64,000 nucleotides of DNA from Streptomyces sp. 840.1 (GCF_003751445.1 NZ_RJUU01000003.1:992001-1056000), one strand, 5' to 3'. Positions 43,707-52,649 are shown, counted from the first letter of the stretch. Notes: generated from the letters alone by a model not told the origin. A program made the numbers and translations.

Positions 43707-44521
43707 CCGGCTCGGCCGGGCAGGGCGGGTTCGACGGCTCCGTGGCGGAGCGCGGAGCTGAGGAACATCCCGGCCCCGCGCACGACGGTGGTCGCCGGGT
43801 CGTCCGGGAGCCGGACCGCGACGCCGAGGCGGACCGCGATCCGGTCGGTGACGTCCGGGCGCAGCGCGCCGCCTCCGGCGAGCAACGGGCCCTTGCGGAG
43901 CGCGCCGAGCACCGCGCCGTGCCGGTCCTGCTGCCACATAGCCATGACCATGTCCAGGACGGCCCGGACGACGGCGGTGGGCGGTTCGCCGGGGCCCAGG
44001 TCGCTGAGCCCGGTCTCGGCCAGCCGGGCGTCGCGGACCCGCCCGTCCACCAGGAGCGTCGCCTCGGTCAGTTCGGCACCGGCGTCGACGACGAGCAGCG
44101 GCCCGCCGTCCTGCGGCCCCGCGCACGCGGCGGCGGCCCTGGCGCTGTCCAGCACGACGACGCGCGAAGGGCCGAGCGCGCCGAGGATCTCCCGCGCGGC
44201 GGCGCGGTGTTCGGAGCCCGCGAGTACGGGGTGGCTGAGGACGATCACGGTGTCGTCGCGGTCGGCGCCCAGTGCCATGTCCGCGATACGGCCGAGCATC
44301 CGCCCGCACGACTCGGTGTCGACGATGCGTCCGCGCCGGACCGGGCCGCCCCGGCCGTACTCACCGCCGGGGCCGTTCCCGGTGTCGGACACGAGACCCT
44401 GTCCGGGGATCCAGGCACGGGTCCTGGAGCTGCCGAGGTCGAGCGCGAGCCCCCGGGTCGCTCCCCGGTGCTGCCGGTGAGCGGAGCGGACGTGTCGCTG
44501 TCCGTCGCGCAAAGAACGCAT
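43703..44521 (-). CDS. Actin/MreB-like ATPase
   Basis: This 272-residue protein has the actin-Hsp70 ATPase pattern: phosphate-1 LALDLGSSRTRAWI (about 24-37), connect-1-like VVVLDSARAAAACAG near 140, phosphate-2 LLVVDAGAELTEATLLVDG near 160, and an adenosine motif LLAGGGALRP near 218. It is shorter than true MreB (about 340 residues) and may lack a subdomain. Related short MreB-like proteins occur in Streptomyces, which already has MreB and Mbl. ATG at 44521 follows GAGGGG. It heads a unit with the secreted low-complexity protein and SecDF. Filament formation is unproven. Confidence 0.82.
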   Translation of the reverse strand: MRSLRDGQRHVRSAHRQHRGATRGLALDLGSSRTRAWIPGQGLVSDTGNGPGGEYGRGGPVRRGRIVDTESCGRMLGRIADMALGADRDDTVIVLSHPVLAGSEHRAAAREILGALGPSRVVVLDSARAAAACAGPQDGGPLLVVDAGAELTEATLLVDGRVRDARLAETGLSDLGPGEPPTAVVRAVLDMVMAMWQQDRHGAVLGALRKGPLLAGGGALRPDVTDRIAVRLGVAVRLPDDPATTVVRGAGMFLSSALRHGAVEPALPGRAG

Positions 44522-44658
44522 CGCCCCTCACCCCCGGCCCCAGACGCAGCCGTTCGCACACCCATTGACCCGCTGATAGCGAGGCATGACCGATCCCTCA
44601 CTATGCAATAGGCAGGCAAAGAAAGCCACTCCCACGCAAAATCCAAGGGCCGATCCCG

Positions 44659-46791
44659 TCACACCCGGTGCGGCAGGAATTCCTCGACCAGCCCGGCGAA
44701 CTCCTCGGGGGCGGCGATCCGGACGCCCAGGTCCTCGGCCTTGGTCCGCTTGGATCCGGCCTTCTCACCGGCCACCAGAAGCGTGGTGCGCTTGGAGACG
44801 CTGGAGGAGGCCTTGCCACCCGCCCGCTCGATCAGCTCGTTCATCTCGTTGCGCGAGAGCTTCTCCAGCGCTCCCGTCATGGCACCGGTGACCACCACGG
44901 TCATCCCGTCGAGCGGCCGCTCGTCCGCACCCTCGCCGTCCGCACCTTCCCCGTCCGCACCTTCCCCGTCCGCGCTCTCGCCCCCCGCGTCCGCCTGCCG
45001 GCCCGGCTCCGGGGGCGGGGTCGCGCCCGGCTCCGTCATGTTGACCCCGGCGGCGACGAGCTTCTCGATCAGCGGCGCCAGCTCCACCAGCTCCGCGACC
45101 ACTCCCCCGGCCTTCTCCTTGCCGATCCCGTCGACGAGCTGCAGCGTCTCGGCGTCGGCCGCTCTGATGCGGTCCATGTGCGCGAAGTACCGGGCGATCC
45201 GCCGCGACATGGAGCGTCCGGTGCCGCGTACCCCCAGCGCACAGAACACCCGTGAGAGCGGCTGGGCGCGCGCCGCGTCGATCGCGGCCAGCAGATTGTC
45301 CGTGCTGGTGTCACCCATCCGCTCCAGCGCCAGCAGCTGCTCGCGCTCCAGGACGAACAGATCCGCGAAGTCCGAGACAAGTCCGGCGTCGACGAGCTGG
45401 ACGACGCGGGTCGCGCCGAGCCCCTCGATATCGAGCTGGTCGCGCCCGGCCGCGTACGAGACGGAGGCGACGAGGCGGCAGTTCCGGCCCCGGACACAGC
45501 GCCAGCGCTGCTCTCTCGTGTCGATCTCGGAGCCGCACTGCGGGCAGGCCTCCGGGAACTCGACCGGCTGTTCCTCGCCGGTCCGCAGGTGGGCGACCGG
45601 GGCCTCGATCCGGGGGATGATGTCGCCCGCCTTGTAGACCATCACGTGGTCGCCCAGGCGCAGATCGCGGCGGGTGATGTCGGCCGGGTTGTGGAGCGTG
45701 GCGTAGCTGACGGTCGATCCGTCGATCTCGACCGGCTCCAGCACCGCCCTCGGCGCGATGATGCCGGTCCGGCCCACGTTCCACTCGACGCCCAGGAGCC
45801 GGGTGACCTTCTCGACGGCCGGCAGCTTGTACGCGATGGCCCAGCGCGGGGCACGGGTGCCCGAGCCGGCCTCGCGCTGGTCCGCCGCGAGGTCGGCCTT
45901 GATCACGATGCCGTCGATCCCGAAGGGCAACGAGGCCCGCAGCGCCGCGATTTCCTCGACCCGCAGCTGGACGTCCTCGGCGGTGGTGACGGTGCGCGGC
46001 GCCACGTCCGTGTCCGCCGCGGTGTGCACGCCGAGCTTCGCGGCGTATTCCAGGACCTCGCTGTGGGGCAGTTCGGCCAGGGTGCCGGCCGGCTCGCCGG
46101 ATTCGGGCAGCGCCAGGGCGCCGTACGCGAAGAACGTCATCTCCACGGTGTAGGGGCGGTCCTTGGCGCGCAGGGTGCCCGCCGCGCCGTTGCGCGCGTT
46201 GGCGAAGGGCGCGCCGCCGTGCTCGGTGCGGATGGCGTTGGCCTGTTCGAACTGCTCGGCCGTCATCAGGATCTCGCCGCGCATCTCGATCGTGACCGGC
46301 TCGGTGAGCCGTGCGGGGAGACCGGCGACGGTGCCGATCGCGTGCGACACGTCCTCACCGGCCGTGCCGTCGCCGCGGGTAATCAGCCGCTCCAGCCTGC
46401 CCTCGCGGTAACGGGCGGCGACCGCGAGGCCGTCGAGCTTCGGCTCGACGCTCCAGGCGGCGACCGGCCTGCCTATCCGGCGCTCCAGCGAGGCGGTCCA
46501 GGTGACGAACTGCCCGGCCGAGAAAACGTTGTCCAGGGAGAGCATCGGCACGGTGTGCGGGACATCCCCGACGGCCGCGCCGCCCGCCACCTTGCCGGTC
46601 GGCGAATCGGCCAGCACCTCCTGCGGATGGGCCAGTTCGTACGCGGCGATCGCGCGCGCCAGCCGGTCGTACGCATCGTCGTCGAGCGTGCTCTCGCCCG
46701 TGGCGTAGTACGCGGCGGCGGCCTGCGACGCCTCTTCCACCGCGACGGCGTAGGCAGCGGTATCGGCGAGCACAACAGCTGAGTTCGTCAT
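44659..46791 (-). CDS. ligA: NAD-dependent DNA ligase (probably a second copy)
   Basis: A ligase of about 710 residues sealing nicks with NAD+. Visible are the adenylation domain with nucleophile lysine in EPKLDGLAV (near 116), the OB-fold, a four-cysteine zinc finger (CPQCGSEI to RGRNCRLV), helix-hairpin-helix repeats ([26 protein letters not shown]) and a C-terminal BRCT domain ([18 protein letters not shown]). The linker before BRCT has the repeated Gly-Ala-Asp-Gly-Glu. Streptomyces often carries a main ligA elsewhere. Start: ATG 46791 with GGAGG very close, or ATG 46800. It is divergent from the DUF1996 gene, with LacI-type operators between. Confidence 0.94.
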   Translation of the reverse strand: MTNSAVVLADTAAYAVAVEEASQAAAAYYATGESTLDDDAYDRLARAIAAYELAHPQEVLADSPTGKVAGGAAVGDVPHTVPMLSLDNVFSAGQFVTWTASLERRIGRPVAAWSVEPKLDGLAVAARYREGRLERLITRGDGTAGEDVSHAIGTVAGLPARLTEPVTIEMRGEILMTAEQFEQANAIRTEHGGAPFANARNGAAGTLRAKDRPYTVEMTFFAYGALALPESGEPAGTLAELPHSEVLEYAAKLGVHTAADTDVAPRTVTTAEDVQLRVEEIAALRASLPFGIDGIVIKADLAADQREAGSGTRAPRWAIAYKLPAVEKVTRLLGVEWNVGRTGIIAPRAVLEPVEIDGSTVSYATLHNPADITRRDLRLGDHVMVYKAGDIIPRIEAPVAHLRTGEEQPVEFPEACPQCGSEIDTREQRWRCVRGRNCRLVASVSYAAGRDQLDIEGLGATRVVQLVDAGLVSDFADLFVLEREQLLALERMGDTSTDNLLAAIDAARAQPLSRVFCALGVRGTGRSMSRRIARYFAHMDRIRAADAETLQLVDGIGKEKAGGVVAELVELAPLIEKLVAAGVNMTEPGATPPPEPGRQADAGGESADGEGADGEGADGEGADERPLDGMTVVVTGAMTGALEKLSRNEMNELIERAGGKASSSVSKRTTLLVAGEKAGSKRTKAEDLGVRIAAPEEFAGLVEEFLPHRV
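44923..44980. repeat. 15-bp tandem repeat in ligA
   Basis: Three to four copies of gtccgcaccttcccc (starting 44923, 44938, 44953 and partial 44968) encode the G-A-D-G-E repeats of the linker before the BRCT domain. The length is in frame, so copy-number change would be tolerated. Confidence 0.9.
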
Positions 46792-46925
46792 GCCCTCCAT
46801 ACTGCCGCCCACCACTGACAACGCCCCTGCGGCGAAGTGCCGCAGAGGCCCCGCGCCCTCGTTGGACCGCCGCCCGCCCCGGTGCGTGCCGGCCGTCCGG
46901 GAAGTCGCATCCGAAAGGATGGCGA

Positions 46926-46937
46926 GAGAGCGCTCTC
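46926..46937. promoter_or_regulatory. Upstream LacI-type operator
   Basis: GAGAGCGCTCTC is a perfect 12-bp palindrome with the central CG typical of LacI-family sites. It lies 109 bp centre-to-centre from the second copy, a distance compatible with DNA looping, and also lies upstream of ligA. Confidence 0.7.
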
Positions 46938-46998
46938 CCACTCAACCAATGCCTCAACAAGCTGCAAACGGCAGCTAGTTGAGGGACTGCGCAGTCTG

Positions 46999-47027
46999 TT
47001 GACATGTCCAGGGCACCACTTTACGTT
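46999..47027 (+). promoter_or_regulatory. Promoter of the DUF1996 gene
   Basis: TTGACA (46999-47004) and TACGTT (47022-47027) are separated by exactly 17 bp, the best sigma-70-type promoter in the window. Transcription would start near 47034, at the operator. An ATG inside the -35 (47003) is therefore not the start codon of the gene. Confidence 0.82.
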
Positions 47028-47032
47028 CCTTT

Positions 47033-47048
47033 GAGAGAGCGCTCTCTC
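47033..47048. promoter_or_regulatory. Downstream LacI-type operator at the start point
   Basis: GAGAGAGCGCTCTCTC is a perfect 16-bp palindrome covering the predicted first transcribed bases, a site where a repressor would block initiation. It shares the 12-bp core of the upstream site at 46926-46937. Confidence 0.75.
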
Positions 47049-47090
47049 TCACGATCAAGGAATCCCCCACTTCCTCCGAACAGGAGTGCC

Positions 47091-48050
47091 GTGCTCTTCT
47101 TCCGTCATCGAGTCCGCGACCACCTGCCCACCGGCCGGCAGAGCCACCGGGCGTCCCTGCCGCGCCGGCGGTACCGCATCGCGGGGCTCGTCGCCGCCGC
47201 TCTCACCGTGTCCTTCCTCCAGTCCGCCACCGGCAGCGCGTCCGCCGGTCCGGGCACGAGCGCCGCACCGGCCGCCGAGGCCGCCGCGGACGTCGTCCGG
47301 GTGGCCGAGTTCCTGGCCGAATGCCCGTACACCCACCGGGCGCCCGACGACCCGATCGTGTTCCCCGGTCTGCCCGGCGCCTCGCACATGCACAGCTTCT
47401 TCGGCAACGACTCGACGAACGGCAACTCCGACCTCGCCTCGCTGGAGAAGGCCAGGAGCAGCTGCTCGCCCGACACGGACCTGTCGTCGTACTGGGTGCC
47501 GACCCTGTACGACGGCGGCAAGGAGGTCGAACCCACCGGCACCACGTTCTACTACCTGGGCGAGGGGGTCCGGGACGATGTCATCCAGCGGATCCGGCCC
47601 TTCCCGCGCGGGCTGCGCATCGTCGCCGGCAATGCCAAGGCGGCCGGTCCCGACGACAACACGATCTCGCGCTGGTCGTGCCTCCACCACGGAGAGGTCA
47701 ACCCCTCGCACGACTTCGTGAACTGCCCGGCGGACGCGATGCTGGAGTCGTACCTGGACTTCCCGCAGTGCTGGAACGGCAAGGACCTCGACTCCGCCGA
47801 CCACAAGAGCCACATGTCGTACCCGGTCAACGGCGAATGCCCCTCGACCCACCCGGTCCCGGTGCCCAAGCTGCGTCAGGTGCTCCGCTACCCGGTCAAC
47901 GGCGACCCGGCCCGGTTCCGGCTGGCGTCCGGCCCCGGCTACACCATGCACGGTGACTTCTTCAACGTGTGGCCCGAGGCAGAGATGGCCCAGCGCGTCC
48001 GCGACTGCATCAACGCCATCGTGAAGTGCGGGGCCGACGGCACCCCCTGA
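47091..48050 (+). CDS. Secreted DUF1996 domain protein
   Basis: This 319-residue exported protein has an arginine-rich N-region and hydrophobic core (RRRYRIAGLVAAALTVSFLQ, about 25-44) followed by small residues, a signal peptide with possible Tat character. The mature part is one DUF1996 domain: AECPYTHRAPDDPIVFPGLPG, HMHSFFGND, YWVPTLYDGG, LHFPQCW-like FPQCWNGKDLDS and GGHGDFFNVW-like MHGDFFNVW. The function of the domain is not known. GTG at 47091 follows AGGAG. It is transcribed from a strong promoter under two palindromes, probably repressed by a LacI-type protein, perhaps the one at 48820. Confidence 0.88.
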   Translation: MLFFRHRVRDHLPTGRQSHRASLPRRRYRIAGLVAAALTVSFLQSATGSASAGPGTSAAPAAEAAADVVRVAEFLAECPYTHRAPDDPIVFPGLPGASHMHSFFGNDSTNGNSDLASLEKARSSCSPDTDLSSYWVPTLYDGGKEVEPTGTTFYYLGEGVRDDVIQRIRPFPRGLRIVAGNAKAAGPDDNTISRWSCLHHGEVNPSHDFVNCPADAMLESYLDFPQCWNGKDLDSADHKSHMSYPVNGECPSTHPVPVPKLRQVLRYPVNGDPARFRLASGPGYTMHGDFFNVWPEAEMAQRVRDCINAIVKCGADGTP

Positions 48051-48106
48051 CCGGCCACCGGCCACCACCCCCGGCCACCGGCTGAACCGCCGCCGTCCGT
48101 CCGACT

Positions 48107-48135
48107 CCCGCCCGGGGCCCCACGCCCCGGGCGGG
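48107..48135 (+). terminator. Intrinsic-type terminator after the DUF1996 gene
   Basis: CCCGCCCGGGGC (48107-48118) and GCCCCGGGCGGG (48124-48135) form a perfect 12-bp stem with a 5-nt loop. It overlaps the start of the following gene's leader, so that gene may have its own promoter or depend on read-through. Confidence 0.85.
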
Positions 48136-48157
48136 CCCTTCCCCCGAGGATCTCGTC

Positions 48158-48745
48158 ATGAACGCGGCCCGCAGCACCGCGGCACTGTCCCTGCTCCTCC
48201 TCCTGGCCGGATGCTCGGCCCCGGCCGGCACCGGGCCCGAGGCCGCACCGGCCCCCGCAACCACGTCCGCCACCGGCGCCCCGGCCGATCCGACGGACGC
48301 CGCCTGGGCCCAGCTGATGACCCCGATGAACGAGCAGGCCGTGGCGCTGCTCACGCTCGCCGGGCAGCGCACCGCCGATCCGCGGGTACGCCGCTGGGCG
48401 GCCGGACTCCGTACCGCGCAGAACGGCGAACTCGCCCGGTTGCGCCCGCTGCTGGCCAGGATGGGGCTGCCGGACACCAATGTGCACGAGGGGCACGACA
48501 TGCCGGGGATGGTGACGGAGCCCGACCTCGAACGGGCCCGCGCCGCCGAGGGCCGGGCGTTCGACCGCGTTCTCATGACGTTGGTCCGCGAGCATCTGAG
48601 CCAGTCCGCCCAGGTGTCGCGCTCCGAGGCGAAGTCCGGGACCAGACCCGACGCCAGACGGCTGGCCACTGCCCTGGTGTCGGCGCGCACGGCCGAACTC
48701 GCCGCACTCGACCTGCTTCCGGGCCCGTCCGAGGCGGCCGGCTGA
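48158..48745 (+). CDS. DUF305 lipoprotein
   Basis: This 195-residue protein begins with a lipoprotein signal (SLLLLLAGC, lipobox LAGC, Cys19), so the mature protein is membrane-anchored outside the cell. The DUF305 ferritin-like helical domain follows (MTPMNEQAVALLTLAGQRTADP, by position; EGHDMPGMVTEPDLERAR near 111). DUF305 proteins are often found near copper or other metal genes and carry His/Met-rich segments such as the HEGHDMPGM seen here. The usual second HH-rich motif is weak. GAGGAT is 8 nt before the ATG. Confidence 0.85.
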   Translation: MNAARSTAALSLLLLLAGCSAPAGTGPEAAPAPATTSATGAPADPTDAAWAQLMTPMNEQAVALLTLAGQRTADPRVRRWAAGLRTAQNGELARLRPLLARMGLPDTNVHEGHDMPGMVTEPDLERARAAEGRAFDRVLMTLVREHLSQSAQVSRSEAKSGTRPDARRLATALVSARTAELAALDLLPGPSEAAG

Positions 48746-48806
48746 CGCCCGGAGCCGGGCGGCCGCGGCAGCCGGTACGCGTTTCCGGACCGCTCGTACC
48801 GCCCGG

Positions 48807-48812
48807 TATAAA
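48807..48812 (+). promoter_or_regulatory. Possible -10 element of the LacI-family gene
   Basis: TATAAA at 48807-48812 would place the start point at or next to the ATG at 48820, implying a leaderless mRNA; no Shine-Dalgarno is seen. The -35 is weak. An imperfect dyad GGTACG (48774-48779) and CGTACC (48795-48800) lies upstream. Confidence 0.4.
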
Positions 48813-48819
48813 GGGCTGC

Positions 48820-49872
48820 ATGACTGCCGACGCACCGCTGCCCGCGCGCCCCGCCACCCTGGAGGACGTGGCCGCCGTGGCGGGAGTGTCACGGGCCACC
48901 GTCTCCCGGGTGATCAACGGCGCGACCACCGTGGACCCGGCGCTGCGCCGGCTGGTCCAGGAGGCCGTGGACGCCACCGGATACGTCCCCAACCGCGCCG
49001 CCCGCTCGCTGGTGACCCGGCGCACGGACTCGGTCGCGCTCGTCGTCTCGGAACGGGAGCGGCGCCCGGTCTCCGAGCCCTTCATAGGCCGGATGTTCTC
49101 CGATCCGTACTTCGGGCGGGTGGTCAGCGGGCTGCTCGAAGTCCTGCGCCCGGCCGGAATCCAGCTGGTGCTGATGCTGGCCGACGACCAGTCCTCCCGC
49201 GACCAGCTGCTGTCCTACCTGCGCCACGGCCACGTCGACGGGGTGGTGCTCATCTCCTCGCACGCGGACGACCCGCTGCCGGGGCTGCTGCACGACACCC
49301 GGCTGCCCGCCGTGCTCGCGGGAGAGCCGCGCCGGCCCACCCCGCTCACCTATGTCGAGGCCGACCAGCGGGCGGGGGCGCAACTGGCCGCCGATCACCT
49401 GGTCTCGCTGGGCCGCCGCCGGATCGGAACGGTGTCGGGCCCGCAGGACATGCCGGCCGGTCAGGCGCGGCTGACGGGTTTCCTGGACGCGCTGGCGGTG
49501 CACGGCATCCGGGACGTGACGGCCTCGGAGGGCGATTTCACGCACACGGGCGGCGCCCACGCGATGAAGCGGCTGCTCGACGAGCGTCCGGACCTGGACG
49601 CGGTGTTCATCGCGTCGGACCTGATGGCGCTGGGCGCCCTTCCGGTGCTGCTGCGGGCCGGCAAGGAGATTCCCGACGACATCGCCCTCGTCGGGTTCGA
49701 CGACAGCAGCGCGGCCACGGCCTGCGATCCGCCGCTCACGACGGTCCGGCAGCCGGTGGAGGAGATGTCCGCGGAGATGGCCCGGCTGCTGCTGAAGCAG
49801 ATCGGCAGTCCGGGCGAGCCGGTCCCGTCGGTCATCTTCCACCCGGACCTGGTACGGCGCCGGTCGTCCTGA
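48820..49872 (+). CDS. LacI-family transcriptional regulator
   Basis: This 350-residue regulator has an N-terminal LacI helix-turn-helix and hinge (about 12-62: [20 protein letters not shown] and GYVPNRAARSLVTRRT) and a periplasmic-binding-like sugar domain (SVALVVSERE, DGVVLISSHADD, VFIASDLMALGAL, DDIALVGFDDS). It usually represses carbohydrate-use genes until a sugar binds. Candidate sites GAGAGCGCTCTC occur at the DUF1996 promoter about 1.8 kb upstream. No transporter or glycosidase gene is adjacent, so the inducer is unknown. Confidence 0.92.
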   Translation: MTADAPLPARPATLEDVAAVAGVSRATVSRVINGATTVDPALRRLVQEAVDATGYVPNRAARSLVTRRTDSVALVVSERERRPVSEPFIGRMFSDPYFGRVVSGLLEVLRPAGIQLVLMLADDQSSRDQLLSYLRHGHVDGVVLISSHADDPLPGLLHDTRLPAVLAGEPRRPTPLTYVEADQRAGAQLAADHLVSLGRRRIGTVSGPQDMPAGQARLTGFLDALAVHGIRDVTASEGDFTHTGGAHAMKRLLDERPDLDAVFIASDLMALGALPVLLRAGKEIPDDIALVGFDDSSAATACDPPLTTVRQPVEEMSAEMARLLLKQIGSPGEPVPSVIFHPDLVRRRSS

Positions 49873-49891
49873 CACTCCCGGGGTACGGGGT

Positions 49892-52009
49892 TCAGCCCCG
49901 CGCTCCGGTGCCCGCGTCGGCGTCGCCCGCCCGGTCCGGCTGCCCCAGGGGCACCTGCGGCCCCGAGACCTCGTTCAGCCAGCGCCTCAGGACCCGGTGC
50001 ACGGCCTCCGCGCCGACCAGCTCGTCCGGCCGCCGCGCACCTTCGGGGGCGGCCGCGTCGAGCGGGTCCGTCATCCCGCGCGGCCAGAGCAGGAAGGGCC
50101 GGGACTGCTCGCCGCCCAGGCCCCCGTGCGAACCGATCTGCTCCTCGAAGGCGTGCACGGTGCCCGCTTCCGGGTCGTACATCGAGTTGACCATGACGTC
50201 CGCGACGTGCGGGAAGGTGTCGGTGCGCCGGACCGCGGCCGCCGCTCCCGGGCCGAAGGGGGCCAGCGGCCCTTCCCCGTCGCGCAGTTCCGCCACCGGG
50301 ACGCTGATCCCGCCGCGCGCCAGGACCACCGATCCGTGGGCCTCGCCGCGCACCAGCAGGAAGCCGATGCCGGGGTGGTTGGCGAGCGTGCCGAGCAGCG
50401 CGGGGTGGCGGCTCTCCAGCTGCTCCAGCGAGGCGCGTCCCGCTATGTCGGGGAAGGAGATCAGCCCGAGGTTGCCGGAGGCGAGGACGACCGGGTCCGA
50501 GGGATTCGCCAGGTTCTCCTGCCGGCCCCCCTCGACCGGGCGGTGCAGCGCGATCCGTACCGCGTCACGCGCCTCGGAGCCGCTGCGGGTGCGCTGCGCC
50601 CGGCGGGGCACCGGCAGTCCGCTGCCCGCCCGCACCAGGTCCTTCAGGGTCAGCCCGTACACCCCCGCGAAGGTCTCCCCCGGGCTCTGGCCGTGGTCGG
50701 ACAGGAGCACGATCCGGTAGGTGCGCGGGGATTGTTCGGCGACCTTGACGATCAGCGCGAGGGTCCGGTCCAGCCGGGCGAGGACCTTCTCGGCGTCCCG
50801 GCTGCGCGGCCCGGAATGGTGGGCCACCTCGTCGTACGCGACCAGGTCGGCGTAGACCGCGGTCCGTCCCGCGAACATGTCGCCCATGACGGCGGCGACC
50901 ACCACATCGCGTTCGACGACGGTCGCGAAGGCCCGGATGAAGGGGTACAGCCCACCGCGCTTGATCCGGGGGGTCTCCTTGCGGATGCGGGCCCGGGTCG
51001 ACTGGCCGATCTCCCGGCCGACCTCGGCGACGAACGACAGCGCGGTGCGGACGGCGTTGGCCGGGTCCGCGAAGTAGGCGAAGTACCCGGCCCGGGAGCG
51101 GCGTCCCTTGCCGCGTCTGGCGGCCATGGACAGGACGAGCGCGAGCTGGTCGGCGCCGCCGCTGAAGAGGTTGCCCCGGCCGGCCCCGTCCAGCGTGAGG
51201 AGTCCGCCGTCCCGGGTGCGTACGACGGCCCGGCGCTGCATTTCGAGGGCGCTGGCCGGTCTGCTGGAGACCATGACGTCGCCGGTCTCCTTCTCGTACC
51301 AGCGGAAGGCCGGGACGTCGAAGTTGGTGCCGTGCAGGATGCCGAGCTGGCTGGCGCCGGTCTGGCTGGACCAGTCGGTGCGCCACGGGGTGAGCCGGTG
51401 GCCGTCCCCGTCTGCCAGCCAGTGCGCGACGGTCGGCATCAGGCCGTCGGCGGCGGCCCGCGCGAGGACGTCGTGGCCGACTCCGTCGAGCTGGATGAAG
51501 ACCGTGCCGGGCGGCCCCCCGTCCGTGCCGGCGCCGCTGCCGCTGCGGCGGCGCCGGCGGCCGGCGAGGCGCGACAGCCGGCGGCGGTAGGCGTTGTCGT
51601 CACGGACGGCGAGGGCGGTAGAGGTGGCCGATGCGACGGCGGACATCACGGCCGCGACGACGACGGCCATCTGCGGGTCGGCCGCGCCGCGCCCGTCCGG
51701 GATGAGGCGCAGCGCTATCAGCAGCAGCGAGCCGTTGAGGAAGAAGACCAGCATGCCCAGGACCAGGGCCGGCACGATGAGCAGGGCCCGTACCAGCACC
51801 GGCCAGACCAGTGCGGAGAGCAGGCCGAACGCGCCGGCGCCCCACGCCGCGGTGAACGCGGTCTTGGTGATGCTGTCGCCGTCGCTCGACTGGAGCTGGA
51901 AGTCCGGCAGAATCCCGGCGAGCACCAGCATGGTGAGCGTCGAGACCGCCCACACCACAATCACTCGCATCAGGGCGCTTCCGGCTCTCCGCCATCGCCC
52001 GTCACCCAC
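49892..52009 (-). CDS. Membrane protein with phage-holin-like N-terminus and alkaline-phosphatase-like domain
   Basis: This 705-residue protein has an N-terminal membrane part with four hydrophobic segments (about 14-36, 55-75, 76-100 and 110-130), resembling holin-like small membrane proteins. From about 168 a phosphatase/sulfatase-superfamily domain follows: TVFIQLDGVGHDVL (metal-ligand D), TGASQLGILHGTN (nucleophile region), LVAYDEVAHHSG, VLLSDHGQSPG. The metal-binding Asp and DHG histidine are present. The substrate could be a lipid-linked or cell-wall phosphate. ATG at 51970 (MRVIVVWA) is an alternative start to GTG 52009. It is convergent with the LacI gene. Confidence 0.85.
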   Translation of the reverse strand: MGDGRWRRAGSALMRVIVVWAVSTLTMLVLAGILPDFQLQSSDGDSITKTAFTAAWGAGAFGLLSALVWPVLVRALLIVPALVLGMLVFFLNGSLLLIALRLIPDGRGAADPQMAVVVAAVMSAVASATSTALAVRDDNAYRRRLSRLAGRRRRRSGSGAGTDGGPPGTVFIQLDGVGHDVLARAAADGLMPTVAHWLADGDGHRLTPWRTDWSSQTGASQLGILHGTNFDVPAFRWYEKETGDVMVSSRPASALEMQRRAVVRTRDGGLLTLDGAGRGNLFSGGADQLALVLSMAARRGKGRRSRAGYFAYFADPANAVRTALSFVAEVGREIGQSTRARIRKETPRIKRGGLYPFIRAFATVVERDVVVAAVMGDMFAGRTAVYADLVAYDEVAHHSGPRSRDAEKVLARLDRTLALIVKVAEQSPRTYRIVLLSDHGQSPGETFAGVYGLTLKDLVRAGSGLPVPRRAQRTRSGSEARDAVRIALHRPVEGGRQENLANPSDPVVLASGNLGLISFPDIAGRASLEQLESRHPALLGTLANHPGIGFLLVRGEAHGSVVLARGGISVPVAELRDGEGPLAPFGPGAAAAVRRTDTFPHVADVMVNSMYDPEAGTVHAFEEQIGSHGGLGGEQSRPFLLWPRGMTDPLDAAAPEGARRPDELVGAEAVHRVLRRWLNEVSGPQVPLGQPDRAGDADAGTGARG

Positions 52010-52108
52010 GCCGCCGCCACCTCACGTCCGGGCCCCGCTGTTCCGGGCCCCGGTCCAGTTTTTCACAGCGGGAGGGCCCCTTCGGCCGGCGGTCGGCGGC
52101 CGGGCCGC

Positions 52109-52513
52109 TCAGGAGCCGTCGTATCCGGCGGTCGGCATGGACAGCCTGCGGTGCACGCCGGCCTTCGTCCGGGAGCTGTAGAGCGGCTCGTCGAGACCGG
52201 CGATCTCCAGGCGTACGCCGCGCCGCTCGCACTCCTCGGTGAAGCGGGGCACCGATGCGACGGCCCGTGCGAGCACCCGGTCGTTGGGGGCGACGAAGAG
52301 TTCGACCTCGCCGTCCTCGACGTCGGCCCAGAGCGACTGGTGGTCGGGGGGCAGTCCGTAGAGGCGCAGCTGCCGGGTGACGACGTAGCCCTTGTCGGCG
52401 GCCCAGCGGGCGCACATGTCGTGCTGGCTGCGGGTGTCCACGAGGAAGGGGTCGCTGTCGAGCTCCTCCAGCGGCGTGAGACTGGCGATGGCCGCCACCC
52501 GTACGTCCCCCAT
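52109..52513 (-). CDS. Small protein resembling a serine-recombinase catalytic fold
   Basis: A 134-residue protein with good codon bias and GGGGAG before the ATG. No family is recognised with certainty. The order VAAIASLTP, QHDMCARWAADKGYVV, DVEDGEVELFVAPNDRVLAR and FTEECERRGVRLEIA follows the resolvase N-terminal fold (strand, helix with Q-x-x-x-C/L-x-x-W/Y, strand, D-R-x-x-x-R helix). The first-strand Arg before the nucleophile Ser is not conserved and there is no DNA-binding domain, so recombination is unlikely. It may be a domesticated regulator or unrelated. Preceded by the aldehyde dehydrogenase gene on the same strand. Confidence 0.72.
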   Translation of the reverse strand: MGDVRVAAIASLTPLEELDSDPFLVDTRSQHDMCARWAADKGYVVTRQLRLYGLPPDHQSLWADVEDGEVELFVAPNDRVLARAVASVPRFTEECERRGVRLEIAGLDEPLYSSRTKAGVHRRLSMPTAGYDGS

Positions 52514-52649
52514 GGCCGTTCTCCCCGTGCTAGGCGTCCTGCGACCCTACGCCCCGGCCTGCCGTACAAGAAGGCGCGTGGCAGGGCGGGCGGGGGCGCA
52601 CGGGAGCGGGCGCGCCGGCCGTGGGCGGCGGGCGCGCCCGTTCCCGGGG

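Noticed and set aside
42999..44480. Plus-strand open frame of about 490 codons over the actin-like and secreted-protein genes
   Set aside because: Low-complexity Ala/Gly/Arg/Pro translation without motifs. The minus strand shows ATPase motifs, a signal peptide and coupled starts.
47003..47090. Upstream extension of the DUF1996 protein from an ATG at 47003-47004
   Set aside because: This ATG lies in the -35 of the promoter and the extension crosses the operator. GTG 47091 has a ribosome site and gives a proper signal peptide.
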